Below are positions 31,746 through 42,469 of a DNA stretch of 64,000 bases, in pieces. The position numbers were made by a program, and so were the translations under genes. Numbering within the stretch: position 1 is the stretch's first letter; every line of letters begins with the position of its first letter. The notes beneath the pieces were generated by a model. That model was not told where the DNA came from. It saw only the letters and a list, made by a program, of their open reading frames with translations, and made no database searches. This DNA comes from Cepaea nemoralis (Eukaryota > Mollusca > Gastropoda > Stylommatophora > Helicidae). Location: positions 310,001 through 374,000 of the forward strand of contig JACEFZ010013235.1 in the NCBI GenBank assembly GCA_014155875.1, given 5' to 3'.

Positions 31746-32310
31746 TTTGGGTTACGATCTCTTAACGCTTCCTTTATGTGACGTGCTTCTCATAAGGAGA
31801 TTCCCGTGCACCACGGAGAATATTCATTACTGAACACTGATGTTTCTGTGTGAAGATGTTACACATTTGATCATATGCACTACATCTCTGACCCGTAAAT
31901 TATATACGGCATGTAAAGAAACATTTAGACCTGCTGCACAATCCTCAGAACAAAACATGTTATTGGTTATATGCTAAATCTCAACATTTTCCCTCAGTTG
32001 GTTACAAAGTTATGGTTTTCCCCTTTTTAATAAGGGGGAAAACATTTGTGAACGCACTATAGCGACTAACCTACTATAATGTGTTTGAGCACAAGGAAAG
32101 GGGGAGGAAGAACAAACCTATGTGATCGTGACATGTCAGAGTTATCATTAGTCTATAACATTAATTATTTGTTTCCCTAAGCTGTGTTTCCTTGGGTAGA
32201 TAAAGACTTCTTTCCAAATGTTCGCCTGTATCTGTGTGTATTTTTCATTAATCCGGCGAGCCTCTTTGTCATTTTGTGTATTCCCCGGGCAGGAATTTGC
32301 GCTCCAGCTC
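31746..32310. other. No recognised feature
   Basis: AT-rich, no open frame of note and no family match. Confidence 0.4.
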
Positions 32311-32319
32311 CTTCTGATT

Positions 32320-32720
32320 AGCTGTGTGGTGTTTCCCCTGCTGGATATTACTGTGTGAATATGTGTATTTGTTAGCTTGAAGGGTTCATCTAATTACTTT
32401 AGTTTATCATCTGCATAAGCCAATTTTGTGCAAACAGAAAGACATGATAGTCAATTTAAAATTACCGTGGTAAATAATTGATATTACTTTGCGAACATGT
32501 GTATATTTCAGCTTGAACGATGTATCTAATTATTTTACTCTATGTTGTGTGACTTTTGCAGTATGTACCTGACAAAATGCAGCTAAATGTGCCAGGCAAT
32601 AAATCGTACAATCTATGGTTTGTGTCTTCGTTATTCAAACTTTAGTTTATGTTGTGTGCTTTCTGCAGTATGTACCTGACGAGATGCAGAGAAATGTGCC
32701 CGGCAATAAATCGTGCAATC
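32320..32720. repeat. Overlapping direct duplications (about 107 bp and about 135 bp)
   Basis: GTATGTACCTGAC starts at 32561 and 32668, with near-identical sequence through TTATTCAAA. Just upstream, GATATTACT(G/T)TG and AGCTTGAA(G/C)G blocks near 32345 and 32480 are duplicated at about 135 bp. Confidence 0.85.
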
Positions 32721-32789
32721 TATTGTTTGTGTCTTGGTTATTCAAAATATACTGTTTCTGTCGATTTGCCAACTTCTACCAACTTTATC

Positions 32790-33160
32790 GCTCTGTTTCT
32801 AGTCTGAGCTGCAAAGGTTGTGTACTTAGGTTTAGACCATGTTGCCAGTGCAAATCTTGGGCGGCCGGTTTTCTCCCATTATGTAGACATGATCTATAGA
32901 GACACCTTCCTCCCGGCAAAACTGGCACAGGTTGAAATTTGTGTTGTAAGAGAGATGGTGTCTGAGAGTAAGTCGCTGGACCATCTTGTTCAGTAGAAAA
33001 TACTTGCAAAGGCAACAATGCGTGGTGACGACAAGACGAGGCTCAGACGGGGGAGATCTGTGTGTCTTCACGAGCTGAGTGCTTTGAGGGAGCGACAGAA
33101 GACCGTTAATGGTGCTCGTGGAGGTCAGCATCATCGAATGGATAAGAGCGCTCGTGCTTA
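32790..33160 (-). pseudogene. Possible LINE C-terminal Cys/His remnant
   Basis: An uninterrupted minus-strand frame reads YFLLNKMVQRLTLRHHLS, then NLCQFCREEGVSIDHV. The arrangement (basic helix, CxxC, then H) resembles the end of RNase-H-bearing LINE proteins. No other domain is visible and there is no sign of a host gene. Identity uncertain. Confidence 0.3.
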
Positions 33161-33375
33161 AACATCCGTTGTGCTGATACATCGGTTAGTTGGACTAAAA
33201 TGTTGACTTCTCGCCCTTGACTTGGGGATGTAACTTACAAGTACCTCTGAAGTCGGAGTGGGTTCGCCTAATGGCGAGGGACACTGGTAATAGGGAAAGC
33301 TAATCCACACGCAAAATTCAGCCCTCCTACTACTAGAAGCAGCTTGTATGATCGACGCATGAGTTCAAAGCGAGT
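33155..33375 (+). mobile_element. SINE-C copy
   Basis: Head near GCGCTCGTGCTTAAACATCC, then GTTAGTTGGACTAAAATGTT, CTTGACTTGGGGATGTAAC, TGGGTTCGCCTAATGGCGAG, GGGACACTGGTAATAGG. Opposite orientation to the copies at 23686 and 35495. Confidence 0.8.
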
Positions 33376-33609
33376 GAGTGCAAAAAAAGAAAGCTTCAAG
33401 AACTGAATTAATTTCCCCGTGAAGATTTCTGTTGTCAACAATTGAATTGTTTAGTTGCAGATTTGGGAAATTGAGTTTCGGGACAAATGACTCACTCCAA
33501 GCGGTAACAAAAAATTAAATCAGGTTTTTCCTAAGATAATTAACTTCGCATCCTGCTACATAAGTGTACGTGTGTTCTGTTGGCCGAAAGTTGGAAGCTA
33601 AACGGATAA

Positions 33610-33957
33610 CGCATTTCACACTTCCATTGTGAAGTGTATATTCCAGTTCGAAGTGTATTTTCCAGTTTATGAATTCCAGTCTGAAGTGTATATTGTGGTA
33701 TAAAGCGTATATTCCAGTCTAAAAATGCCATTCTGTAGTGCATATTTTAGTATAAAGTGTATATTCCAGTATAAAGCATATATTCCAGTTTAAAGATTCC
33801 ATTTTGAAATGTATATTCTCAAGTATACATTCTAGTATAAAGCGTATATTCCAGTTTAAAGATTCCATTTTGAAGCGTATATTCTATTATAAAGAGTATT
33901 CCACTTTGAAGATTCTACTTTAAGTGTGTAATCTAGTTTGAAGTGTATATTCCAGTT
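33610..33957. repeat. Degenerate about 33-bp tandem repeat
   Basis: AGTGTATATTCCAGT and AAGATTCCATTTTGAA words alternate over 350 bp with frequent indels. Confidence 0.85.
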
Positions 33958-34189
33958 CTCCGTGACACCGTCTAAGATTAAGAGAGAAAGAGTATTTCAA
34001 AAGAGGAGAGAGAGGAGAGAGGGTACTGGCTCGACTCTATGGGTACATTTTTTTCTCTCTCCAGCACGAGGCATATCCCTATTTTCTTCTTCCGTTCTAT
34101 CGCAAATGCCCATTCCGGGGTCACCTACAAACTTAACTGTGTAGCTAAGGGCATTCAGATCCCCCTGGAACAAAGACATACGAGGACAG

Positions 34190-34480
34190 TCGTGGCTAGC
34201 TCTCTTGCCTTTCGGCCCAGTGGTCACAGAGTTGATTTCTTATCGGGGCGAATTTTGTAAATTGACTTGGGCTCTTAGGTCAACCTACCCTAACTGGGTA
34301 CCAAGAAACGCCAAGGGAAGTGAATGCGACCGGGGTGGTATTGTCGGCATTGCTCTTCGTGCGTTGATTGGTCTATACAAATGTGGATCTAGCATCAAAT
34401 GCCCAACACACCTGAAGGCGTGGAAACAGGTCCGCTGTGTTAACTTAATGATGCATCCCCTGACCTCTATGCCTATCCTT
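34190..34480 (+). mobile_element. SINE-B copy
   Basis: tRNA-like head GTGGCTAGCTCTCTTGCC and TCACAGAGTTGATTTC, then CTCTTAGGTCAACCTACCC, GGTACCAAGAAACGCCAAGG, TGGTCTATACAAATGTGGAT, CACCTGAAGGCGTGG. Forward version of the minus-oriented copies. Confidence 0.8.
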
Positions 34481-34561
34481 GACATTCTGCCTGTGACAGC
34501 TAGTCCTTTTCATGCTAAAAATATGTTGTGGGTTTTCTTTGTTCATTGCGTTTAACTTTCG

Positions 34562-34622
34562 CTTAACTGTTTCAGTGCCAACCCAAAAGTAGATTTGGAG
34601 CAAACAAAACTGGATGGCGAAA
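34562..34622 (+). repeat. Dispersed repeat family F, partial copy
   Basis: GTTTCAGTGCCAACCCAAAAGTAGATTTGGA matches the starts of copies at 3165 and 54605; the rest is absent, cut by the 44-bp array. Confidence 0.65.
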
Positions 34623-34633
34623 AATAGGAAGTA

Positions 34634-34987
34634 GGGTATGTCATAGGTATGACTTAAAGTTTGTTAATATGGTAGCAGGGTATGTCATAGATATGACTTA
34701 AAGTTTGTTAATATGGTAGCAGGGTATGTCATAGGTATGACTTAAAGTTTGTTAATATGGTAGCAGGGTATGTCATAGGTATGACTTAAAGTTTGTTAAT
34801 ATGGTAGCAGGGTATGTCATAGGTATGACTTAAAGTTTGTTAATATGGTAGCAGGGTATGTCATAGGTATGACTTAAAGTTTGTTAATATGGTAGCAGGG
34901 TATGTCATAGGTATGACTTAAAGTTTGTTAATATGGTAGCAGGGTATGTCATAGGTATGACTTAAAGTTTGTTAATATGGTAGCAGG
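34634..34987. repeat. 44-bp tandem repeat, eight nearly identical copies
   Basis: Unit GGGTATGTCATAGGTATGAC, TTAAAGTTTGTTAATATGGT, AGCA. Only one substitution (ATAGATATG in copy two) is seen by eye. Each unit contains the small inverted repeat GTCATAGGTATGAC. High identity implies recent amplification or ongoing homogenisation. Confidence 0.97.
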
Positions 34988-35164
34988 CATGCTGCATCAA
35001 TTTAAAGGAAGTTAAAAAGGGAAAACTACCATATTGATATTTTAACTATATTGTGACTTTTAAGCCCATGGCAGTTACGGGAAGTTCGAATAAGACGATT
35101 TATCATCCCATGGCAATTACTCAGTTAACAATTTAGCACAGAAATTATCAGTTGCCGGGTAGCT

Positions 35165-35494
35165 CTTGTGAAAGCGTAAAGGTCACTTTTACACGCCTGA
35201 GACGCATGGGACATGTGGTGCTTGACCCATATATTTTATAGACCACATGACCCACGGTGGCTGACGTGGTCGGTACCACACCGGTCGCCTTTACTTCCCA
35301 AGACATTTCCTGGTATCCACTTTAGATTCGGTCAACCTGGGGAGAGGGGGGAGGCCTAGATCCATTTTTGTTTTTAATTCGAAACCGCAATGATGCAAAT
35401 CGAAGCCAAGATCTCCGGTACGGAAAGCGAGAGTGTAGTCCTTGGCGCCAATGCAATACCATGAGAAATTGTTTTCCTTCGCTTGCTTCAGAAC
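35165..35494 (-). mobile_element. SINE-B copy, long
   Basis: TTTTACACGCCTGAGACGCA, GTGCTTGACCCATATATTTT, GGTACCACACCGGTCGCC, TACTTCCCAAGACATTTCC, TCGGTCAACCTGGGGAG in minus-oriented order, then a degraded tRNA-like head near 35400-35490. Confidence 0.85.
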
Positions 35495-35770
35495 TCGAGC
35501 GTATTCCACACACTATTTACTGGTAGTTGCTGCTACCAGTAAGTGCACTGATTGATTTTGCACGAGGGTTAGTTTTCCCCTAGTACCAGTGTCCCTCGCC
35601 ATCAGGCGAACCCACTCTGACTTCAGATGTACTTGTAATAAACGTCCAAAGTCAAGGACGAGAAGTCACTATTAAGTCCAGATAACTGGCGCGTTGAACG
35701 AACCCACTGCACCGCGGTTAGAAAAGAAAGTGTAAGTGTGTTAAACCTTTCAGACACGCCGACCTCCATT
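35495..35770 (-). mobile_element. SINE-C copy
   Basis: TAGTACCAGTGTCCCTCGCC, ATCAGGCGAACCCACTCTGA, AAAGTCAAGGACGAGAAGTC then an A/B-box-like head (inverse) ending near CACGCCGACCTCC. It directly abuts the SINE-B copy. Confidence 0.8.
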
Positions 35771-36099
35771 ACGAGAATAAATTAACGTATAGCAATGAGT
35801 ACTGATAGTGATCAAAGGTGAGAAGAGATACTAGAGAGCATAAAAATTAAAAGCAGCAGGCACAGCGGCATTCTTTCTAATCTGCCAATGTAAAACAAAT
35901 ACAGTCCCTTGCTGAAGGAACAAGTGTACTACGATGCACGGCCAACTAGAGGATGTCGTTATTTGGATGAGACAAGCACGGCGTGCTTATTGCTTTCAAT
36001 ATTTATATTGCTTGTTTTGTCCTCGAATCTTTGCTGTTTTCCTTTCTTTAACGTGGAAGTCAATCAATACCTGTAAACTATCTCTCACGCTACTAGCAT
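35771..36099. other. No recognised feature
   Basis: No open frame, repeat or family match seen. Confidence 0.4.
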
Positions 36100-36270
36100 C
36101 ATGGCATGCGCAGTGGCTGCGTGGCAGTGAACGCGTTCATAATTCATCGTTATATCGCGTCGAGGGTTCGAAATCAGCTGCTGGCGATGTTTGGAACAAG
36201 ACCGCTTTGCGTTGATGTCGATGGTATGTGCGTCGGTCGTTTACAAAGCGTTGACGCCGTACCGACTGTA
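36100..36270 (+). mobile_element. SINE-A 5' half
   Basis: tRNA-like head (GCGCAGTGGCTGCGTGGCAG; B box GAGGGTTCGAAATCAGC) followed by ACCGCTTTGCGTTGATGTCG and GGTATGTGCGTCGGTCG. The body and tail are missing. Confidence 0.72.
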
Positions 36271-36877
36271 AAAATTATAACGGCATCCAATTCTTTTGAT
36301 TTGTTCTCATCCAATGTTTCAGGCTAAATTTTCGACATTTCTTCATCCCCCACCACTGATTTCGAAAGTCACCGATCAGTGATCAGGAAGTAGAAAGCTA
36401 ATGTTCAAGATATTTGACTCATGGCTCGTTACAAGTCACTTCATTATACGCCCCAGGAGCACTCTGTGTGAAAACCCTGCTTGTGTTGGTGGCTAAGTTT
36501 CCGTGTTATGTTCCCATTCTACATACCAACGCGCCGCGCCTAAACATATCTGAACGCAAACTCGTTTTGATACACTAAGGTCATGACTTTTGAACCGTGA
36601 ACTTTCTTGTTATGCCGTGGCGTTGATGAATGGAGAGTTTCTGTGACTTAGGATCGATTGACTTTCAATGAAAGAAGTTTATATTAGTTTATAAACAGGT
36701 GGCTGTTGCTTGGTGTGTTTTTCCTGGTGATAAACACAAGAGATAGCGGTGTGGTTGACTCATGTAAACATAATACAGGCACGCCGAGAGGTCGGTAGCC
36801 CTCGTTGGCCTGCTCGTCTCCAGATTCGTGTGTTAATTCCCATACCAGTCACAAGAAAGCTGAGCTGTTGTGCACAG
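36271..36877. other. No recognised repeat; upstream of a candidate exon
   Basis: No tandem or family match except a weak tRNA-like AGGTCGGTAGCCCTCGTTGG near 36789. It might hold a promoter or 5' UTR if the exon at 36878 is real, but no core promoter element stands out. Confidence 0.35.
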
Positions 36878-36935
36878 ATGGATAATAATATGGATGAAAT
36901 ATCCAGGAATTCACTCAACTGGGAGGATTTCTTTG
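36878..36935 (+). CDS. Candidate first coding exon, possibly of the RhoGEF gene
   Basis: ATG at 36878 opens a frame reading MDNNMDEISRNSLNWEDFF and ends at a good donor, TTTG|GTAAGG, leaving one base of a split codon. The next plus-strand exon at 50095 begins with the second base of a codon, so the two would splice in frame, creating a Gly codon. An AG (CACAG) lies just before the ATG, so this may also be an internal exon with its own acceptor. The sequence is acidic and Asn/Ser-rich, unlike the surrounding repeats. Support is splice-phase match and composition only; chance remains quite possible. The join would imply a 13.2-kb intron. Confidence 0.35.
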
Positions 36936-37003
36936 GTAAGGGATTTGTTTTACTTCTTTACTATGAATGTGTCAGTGTTACATTACTTTAATACTTTACC
37001 TGA

Positions 37004-37163
37004 CTGGGTCTAAAAATTAAAAAAAAAAAAAATATTGAATGCTAGGACTTCATTATTAACATACATATCATATGGTCTAATGTTTACATGGGTCCACTTC
37101 ATTATGGGACCACAGAGTCCACTTGCCATCGGGCCAGCTGACACCCTGGCCAGTCCGCCACTG
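37004..37163 (-). mobile_element. Dispersed element L, copy 1 (possible hAT MITE)
   Basis: The plus strand runs from CTGGGTCTAAAAAT to GCCAGTCCGCCACTG. The inverse, starting CAGTGGCGGACTGGCC, matches 40528. Starts of CAGTGGCGGA type are common among non-autonomous DNA elements. Target duplications were not recognisable. Confidence 0.5.
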
Positions 37164-37184
37164 CCTAAAGTCTTATTGAAGCTG

Positions 37185-38058
37185 ACCATGGTAACATATT
37201 TCCTGGTCATTGTTTTCACTATGTCTATCTGATTTAATATGGATGTAAACCTTACCTAGTGAGATGACACTGCATATAAAACTATGGGAGAAAAAAGACA
37301 ACCGTTCACTCCACCATGAGAACAGGTCGGTCGGTGTATACATGAAAGAACGAACACAAGAAGAAGAAGAAAATGTATCAGTTGTCAATTTTTTTAATTA
37401 AGTACTTTACTCAAGTCGTATTGCTGACGCAGTAACATATTTTCTTGTTTTTTGTTGGAACTGTTTGTCTTCTTTAATATGTCAGTGTTACTCGATTTGA
37501 ATAGCTTACATAAAACCGCATAGCTGAAGGGAAAACATGTATTTTATTGTTATTATTGGATTAACAATATAATATATATCCTCCCTAATATGGACGTATT
37601 AGTGTACTTTACCAAAGTCTTATAGTTGACAGAGCAAGGCTATTTCTTGTTACTATTTGATTAAGTGTGTGTGTGTCGGTCTGACATTCTTTGAATACAT
37701 TTCTAAAGCCTTAGAGTTGACGGGGCAAGCTGTATATTCTTGTCATTGTTTTATTGACTGCTTCTATCTTCTGCAATATGGATACTTTACTGCAATCTTT
37801 ATAGTTACTGGTAAAACTGGTTTCTTATTATTGTTTAAACCATTTCTATCTTATGTCATATTATGTGTCAGTGTTACATTATTATTGGAATACTTTACTT
37901 TGGTCTTGATAGTTGGTGGGACGACTTGGTTTCTTGTTACTGTTTATACTGGTTCTGTCTTCTATAATGTGGATGTGCCACTGTTACATTATTTGAATAC
38001 TTTACTATGGTCTTTATAGTTGATGGGACAACTTGCTTTCTTGTTATTGTCCCAGATA
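37185..38058. repeat. Degenerate about 105-bp tandem repeat, around eight units
   Basis: Each unit holds TTTCTTGTTATTGTTT, a CTTCTNTAATATGGATGT block, GTGTTACATTATTTGAATAC, TTTACTNTGGTCTT and ATAGTTGANGGGACAACT. Later units (37818-38058) are closest to each other. It sits in what would be the first intron of the candidate gene. Confidence 0.85.
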
Positions 38059-38087
38059 AATAATAAATTATTGTATTATAATGTTAT

Positions 38088-38230
38088 CTGACCTGTGGCG
38101 AATGGATAGCGAACGTGATTCGCAATTCTGCATACCACGTTTCAAAACAGCTGCAACCATTTGAAAGCAGACAGACAGCTTTGTGTTGATTTTTAATAAT
38201 GGTATCAGCGTCGGTCTTTCCTTGGCTTGT
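38088..38230 (+). mobile_element. SINE-A 5' half
   Basis: CTGTGGCGAATGGATAGCGA, a degraded B box CCACGTTTCAAAACAGC, GCTTTGTGTTGATTTTTAAT, GGTATCAGCGTCGGTC. Truncated before the body motif. Confidence 0.75.
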
Positions 38231-38259
38231 GTTGGTTGTGGGCCTATGATTCTTTGAGA

Positions 38260-38293
38260 GAGAAGAAGAAGAAGAAGAAGAAGAAGAAGAAGA
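38260..38293. repeat. (GAA)n microsatellite
   Basis: About 11 GAA units. Confidence 0.95.
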
Positions 38294-38604
38294 CAGATAA
38301 ACATGACGAGTTATTTATTCCGATTGCATACATTAATAGTAATAACGGGATCAATCGTCAACAAGTATACAGAAAGGCTTGACATGATTTGGTAGTTGGC
38401 TGCGCTTCATTGGGAGATGAAAAGAAAGAGAAGGAATACGGATTCATTATTCCCATGGTTTTCAAAACTATGTTACCATTATAGGCCTACGTGGTTTTAA
38501 ACGCGATTGTAACATTTGTAACTAGAACAAAATGTCAGTAGAAAGTATCCCGTATAAGAAGATGTTTAGAAATACCGGTGCCACAATCTGACAGCTCGGC
38601 CATT
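38294..38604. other. No recognised feature
   Basis: No family match or open frame. Confidence 0.35.
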
Positions 38605-38796
38605 AAGAGTTAAGCCACACTCCGGACATTGGGCTGGGGTCTATTGACAATGAATTAATTACCCAACATTCCTAGAGAAAATATGACCACGCTAGGCCTA
38701 ATCTCAGTTATTCCGTTGTGTTGAACTATGACCTGGTTACATACTAATAAGCCTGTCCGCGGAGGTGAAATTCCAATATCGGTCTTGCGCATCCCG

Positions 38797-38842
<46 letters not shown>

Positions 38843-38970
38843 AACCATGGATTTGGGAACGGAGAACTCTGCAAAACAGTCAGTCCCAGCAGAGAATGTG
38901 ATTTAGCATTGATTCGGTGGGAAAATCTCTACGCCAACTCCACTGCGATAGATGCAAGCAACTTTTAGGG
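38605..38970 (+). repeat. Dispersed family K, copy 2
   Basis: GGACATTGGGCTGGGGTCTA, TTGACAATGAATT, ATGACCTGGTTACATAC, ATTCCAATATCGGTCTT, TTTGGGAACGGAGAAC and CGATAGATGCAAGCAAC follow the order of copy 1 at 13185. A GTT microsatellite interrupts it. The ACCA tail of the other copies is absent. Confidence 0.65.
38796..38840. repeat. (GTT)n microsatellite
   Basis: About 15 GTT units inside family K copy 2. Confidence 0.95.
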
Positions 38971-39154
38971 CTCAAGCGATGCCAATACATCACACTTTTA
39001 GGTTAAAAATTGAATGTTTCGTACTCTGTGCTGAGCCTCCGTGTGTGACCGGTAGGACGAGGCTGAGGAACTCAATGGAATATCCATATGCCAAGAAAAT
39101 AATGCTTTCCAAAACCAGTCGATTCCGACCTCATATGTGTCCTAATCTGTAAAA

Positions 39155-39420
39155 GTACATGGCATTTTTACACACATTGAGGCGTTTGGGGATATGGTGC
39201 TATCCCCAGTCTTGTATAGACCAACCAGTACTTGATGGGTGATGGGGTTAATATCACCCCCATCGTTCTACCTACTAGGACATTTCTTGCTGTTCATTTA
39301 GGCTTGGTCCATCTGTGAGCCTAGGTTAATATACAAGAAAACCTGCCTCGTCTCGGGTTCAAACACGTAATCATCGAGACGGCTAGTTATTGTTCTAGCC
39401 ACTGCGCTACCGCAGCTGCC
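39155..39420 (-). mobile_element. SINE-B copy
   Basis: TTTTTACACACATTGAGGCG, CTTGTATAGACCAACCAGTA, CACCCCCATCGTTCTACC, GGACATTTCTTGCTG, then the inverse B box CGGGTTCAAACACG and the inverse A box CTAGCCACTGCGCTACC. The head is well preserved. Confidence 0.85.
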
Positions 39421-39983
39421 AGTTTGTGCGGGGTCATCTGTACATACTATTTAAAAATCTAGTCCTTTATATTCTGTAGCAGTACTGAGTTTAAAGCACT
39501 TACCTACACAGATAGTGTTCGGTGTTCAACCACCGACAATATATTCCTTTTTGCGACCTATTTGTTTTACGTTCACTGATCATGGGTAGACCAGGTGTGG
39601 TCAAAGTGATATCTGGTAATGTTCAGACAGATCTCGGAATTGTCTAGCAAGGAAATGTGGAATAGAACTGGCCACTCAGTCAATTATACAATCACCTGTA
39701 AGATGCTAGCACTGCACACAAACACGCAACACATATACACAACACACAACACAGACAACACACAGACACGCACACACACTTCCTAGCAACGGTGATATCT
39801 GCCCTGGGATTATATCTAATTACCCGCGGACTCTTTTTATGGTCATTGTTTATTGTAAAGCTTGCTGTTAGTTTTAATTTGCCTTGCTATGTTAAAGCCA
39901 AGCCCATCAGTGCTTTTGAAACTTGGACCTAGGCTTATATTTTCCCACGGCAAACTGATTTAAATATATGTAGTATAGTTCGC
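39421..39983. other. No recognised feature apart from a short (CA)n-like tract near 39715-39780
   Basis: ACACAACACA words only; otherwise unique sequence. Confidence 0.4.
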
Positions 39984-40287
39984 AGCACAAGAGAGAAGAT
40001 TGTGGACAGAAGTGATCGCCAACGCCACACAGCATGGACCATAAGAAGATTAGCAGCACAAGGGACAGAAGGATGTGGACAGACATGCTCACCAACGCCA
40101 CACGGCATGCACTATAAGAAGATTGGCAGTACACGAGATCGAAGGCTGTGGACAGATATGCTCGCCAATGCCACACGGCACGGACTATAAGAGGATTGGC
40201 AGCACAAGAGATTGGAGGTGGTGGACAGACATGATCACCAACGCCACACGGCACGCATTATAAGAAGATTGGCAGCACAAGAGACAG
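39984..40287. repeat. 73-bp tandem repeat, about four copies
   Basis: AGCACAAGAGACAGAAG, TGGACAGACATGCTCGCCAA, CGCCACACGGCATGGACTAT, AAGAAGATTGGC. Unit starts are 73 bp apart, which shifts the reading frame by one each time, so short Met-initiated peptides reappear in successive frames. Confidence 0.95.
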
Positions 40288-40527
40288 AACTGATTTAGCT
40301 TTCATACTAACAGTTTGGTACTAAGTTAAATTGATATTGATTTCCAACCATTTGATCTGCATCTGCATCTAATGCCTCTAATCAATTTGTGGTATTCTTC
40401 TACATCTTGAAGGACTACTTTATTTTCTCCGTCCGCGGCATAACCATATCATACCGGTGAAAATGTTGGGAATCCAACAAAAAATGTTCTTCTTACCGAT
40501 AAATGACATTGGGGCTGGGCGTGCAAC

Positions 40528-40680
40528 CAGTGGCGGATTGGCTAGGAAATGTCAGCTTGCCTGTGGGTGCCTAATGAAGTTGCTCCCCCCCCCCCCCCGC
40601 CCCAACCTGTAAACATTAGACATTATATTAAGAATATTCATTACCTTTTCACCCCGGCAACGAACATTTTTAGACCCAGC
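40528..40680 (+). mobile_element. Dispersed element L, copy 2
   Basis: Begins CAGTGGCGGATTGGCTAGG, contains a C homopolymer near 40590 and TGTAAACATTAGACATTATA, and ends near TTTTTAGACCCAG. Inverse of 37004-37163. Confidence 0.5.
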
Positions 40681-40682
40681 CT

Positions 40683-40766
40683 AGAAGCATAGTTCTGTGA
40701 AATACCTTTATATACCCCGCCAATGCCTGGAGGGACGTATAAAGGTATTCATAGAACTATACTTCT
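40683..40766. repeat. Imperfect hairpin, about 30-bp arms
   Basis: AGAAGCATAGTTCTGTGAAA TACC pairs with GGTATTCATAGAACTATAC TTCT around a 22-base loop. It directly follows element L. Confidence 0.75.
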
Positions 40767-41034
40767 GTTACCTAACCCATGGTCAGAATACGTTGACATT
40801 CCCACAATCATCTCCCAGTTGTAATACCCTCGCGGTGGTCTCCAGATAGAAGGACACGAAGAAAGGCTCGATTCTGTGCGGCCTACACAGAACGTATTCA
40901 CACGGTGTGCTTGTCAACAATGGATCGTTCTTGTAGGTGCAGTCTGAGGTCACACTGGAGAGGATCAGCTTGAAGTAAAACTGACGTCATTTGTTTCTGC
41001 TTAGTGTGACTCATGGGGTTCGCACGTATACCTT

Positions 41035-41280
41035 GGTTAGTTTCATATCCTTTACAGGATGTCGCAGTCGACACCAGCATTATTTGCTGTTGTGATCTCT
41101 TGGCAAGTTTACGTTCAGTAGTTTGTCATTGCTTTCTGAACGACCGGCACCCATACCATTTCGTAAAAAACCAACGCAAGGCGGTCTGCTGCCAAATCGC
41201 CAGCAGCTGTGTTTCGAACACGGGTATGCGGGGTTACGAACTGCGTCCGTAACACATTCGCCACGGAACAGGCACTTATC
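41035..41280 (-). mobile_element. SINE-A copy, near full length
   Basis: From the tail (CATATCCTTTACAGGATGTC) through GTTTACGTTCAGTAGTTTG, CGACCGGCACCCATACC, GCGGTCTGCTGCCAAATCG and the inverse B box GTGTTTCGAACACG to the head near GCCACGGAACAGGC. Confidence 0.9.
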
Positions 41281-41589
41281 CCTAATTAATGATAATTATA
41301 AAACTCTAAATCTATCGCAATAATACTGTAGTGAATATTCACAGATTATAAAAGGTTAAGTAATGCTACTGTTGATTGTGAAGAAATAATTTAGACGTCA
41401 AGATGTAAGGAAATTGTATAGTAAGCTAGAAAACATTTACCTAGCAGGCATTTGTTGACCGCATCCAGGAATTACCATGAATTATGAATCTTGATCACGG
41501 AATTACTATTCATATTTGAGAATACACTACTACGACAAAGTAGAAAGAGGAGGCGGAAGAAGGTGGAGGATTAGGAGAAGAAGCTGAGG

Positions 41590-41675
41590 AAGAAGAAGAA
41601 GAAGAAGAAGAAGAAGAAGAAGAAGAAGAAGAAGAAGAAGAAGAAGAAGAAGAAGAAGAAGAAGAAGAAGAAGAA
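41590..41675. repeat. (GAA)n microsatellite
   Basis: About 29 GAA units flanked by GAGG-rich sequence. Confidence 0.97.
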
Positions 41676-41958
41676 GGAAGTAGAGGAGGGGGAGATAGAG
41701 AAACTGAGGGAGACACAGACGCCGAGGAACAAGAAGAAAAAGAATTTATAAACAAGAAAAAAAGAAGAATTTATCTTGCGTGAGTGTCATTGTCCTTATT
41801 AAAATATGTCCCTTGCGCTGACATCATCAAGTGTCTTGCCGTCTGACATGGTTGGCCACGTCTGTTTACAACCTGACTCCATCATCATTGTCATCAAGTT
41901 TCCTGCCAACTATGGTTGGCGTTCATGCCTAGCCAGAGGTCCCGGTCATAGGCGTTCC

Positions 41959-42455
41959 AAATATTAGAATGTAGTGATTAGGGGAATTTTTTTTTTTTTT
42001 TGCATATCCTTTACAGGACATTGCTGTCAACACCAGCATCTTTCAGCTGTATGTTGATTTCTTGGCAAAATTACGCTCAGTAGTTTGCCATTGCTTTCTG
42101 AGCGGCCGGCTCACATACCCCGTAAGTTACCGATGCGATTCGAACCACTGCTGATTCTCACCGTCATCACGTTACCGATGAGAGTATACGAGATTACGGA
42201 GAAAAGTCATAACCTCTAAGCCACGAAGCCGGCAGGGGAATATTAGAATGTAGTAATTAGAGAATTATTGGAATGCAATGATTAGAGAAATATTAGAATG
42301 CGGTGATTAGAGGAATGTTAGAGTGTAGTGATTAGATAAATATTAGGACGTAGTGATTAGATAAAAATTAGAATACTGTGATAAGAGAAATATTCGAATT
42401 CAGTGATTAGATAAATATTAGAATGCAATGATAAGATAAATATTTGAATGCAATG
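41959..42455. repeat. About 25-bp AT-rich tandem repeat, split by a SINE
   Basis: AATATTAGAATGNAGTGATTAGAG recurs from 42238 to 42455. One unit lies left of the SINE at 41959-41985, so the SINE landed inside the array. Confidence 0.9.
41988..42233 (-). mobile_element. SINE-A copy with 8-bp target duplication
   Basis: Flanked by AGGGGAAT at 41980-41987 and 42234-42241. On the minus strand it starts GCCGGCTTCGTGGCTTAGAG (head), has the B box GTGGTTCGAATCGC, the body CTCAGAAAGCAATGGCAAAC and a poly-A end (T run at 41988-42001). It shows clean retroposition into a satellite. Confidence 0.9.
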
Positions 42456-42469
42456 ATTAGAAAAAAAAA

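Noticed and set aside
32790..33182. Host zinc-finger gene on the minus strand
   Set aside because: A single CxxC...H pattern, no second finger and no exon structure; a LINE remnant is simpler.
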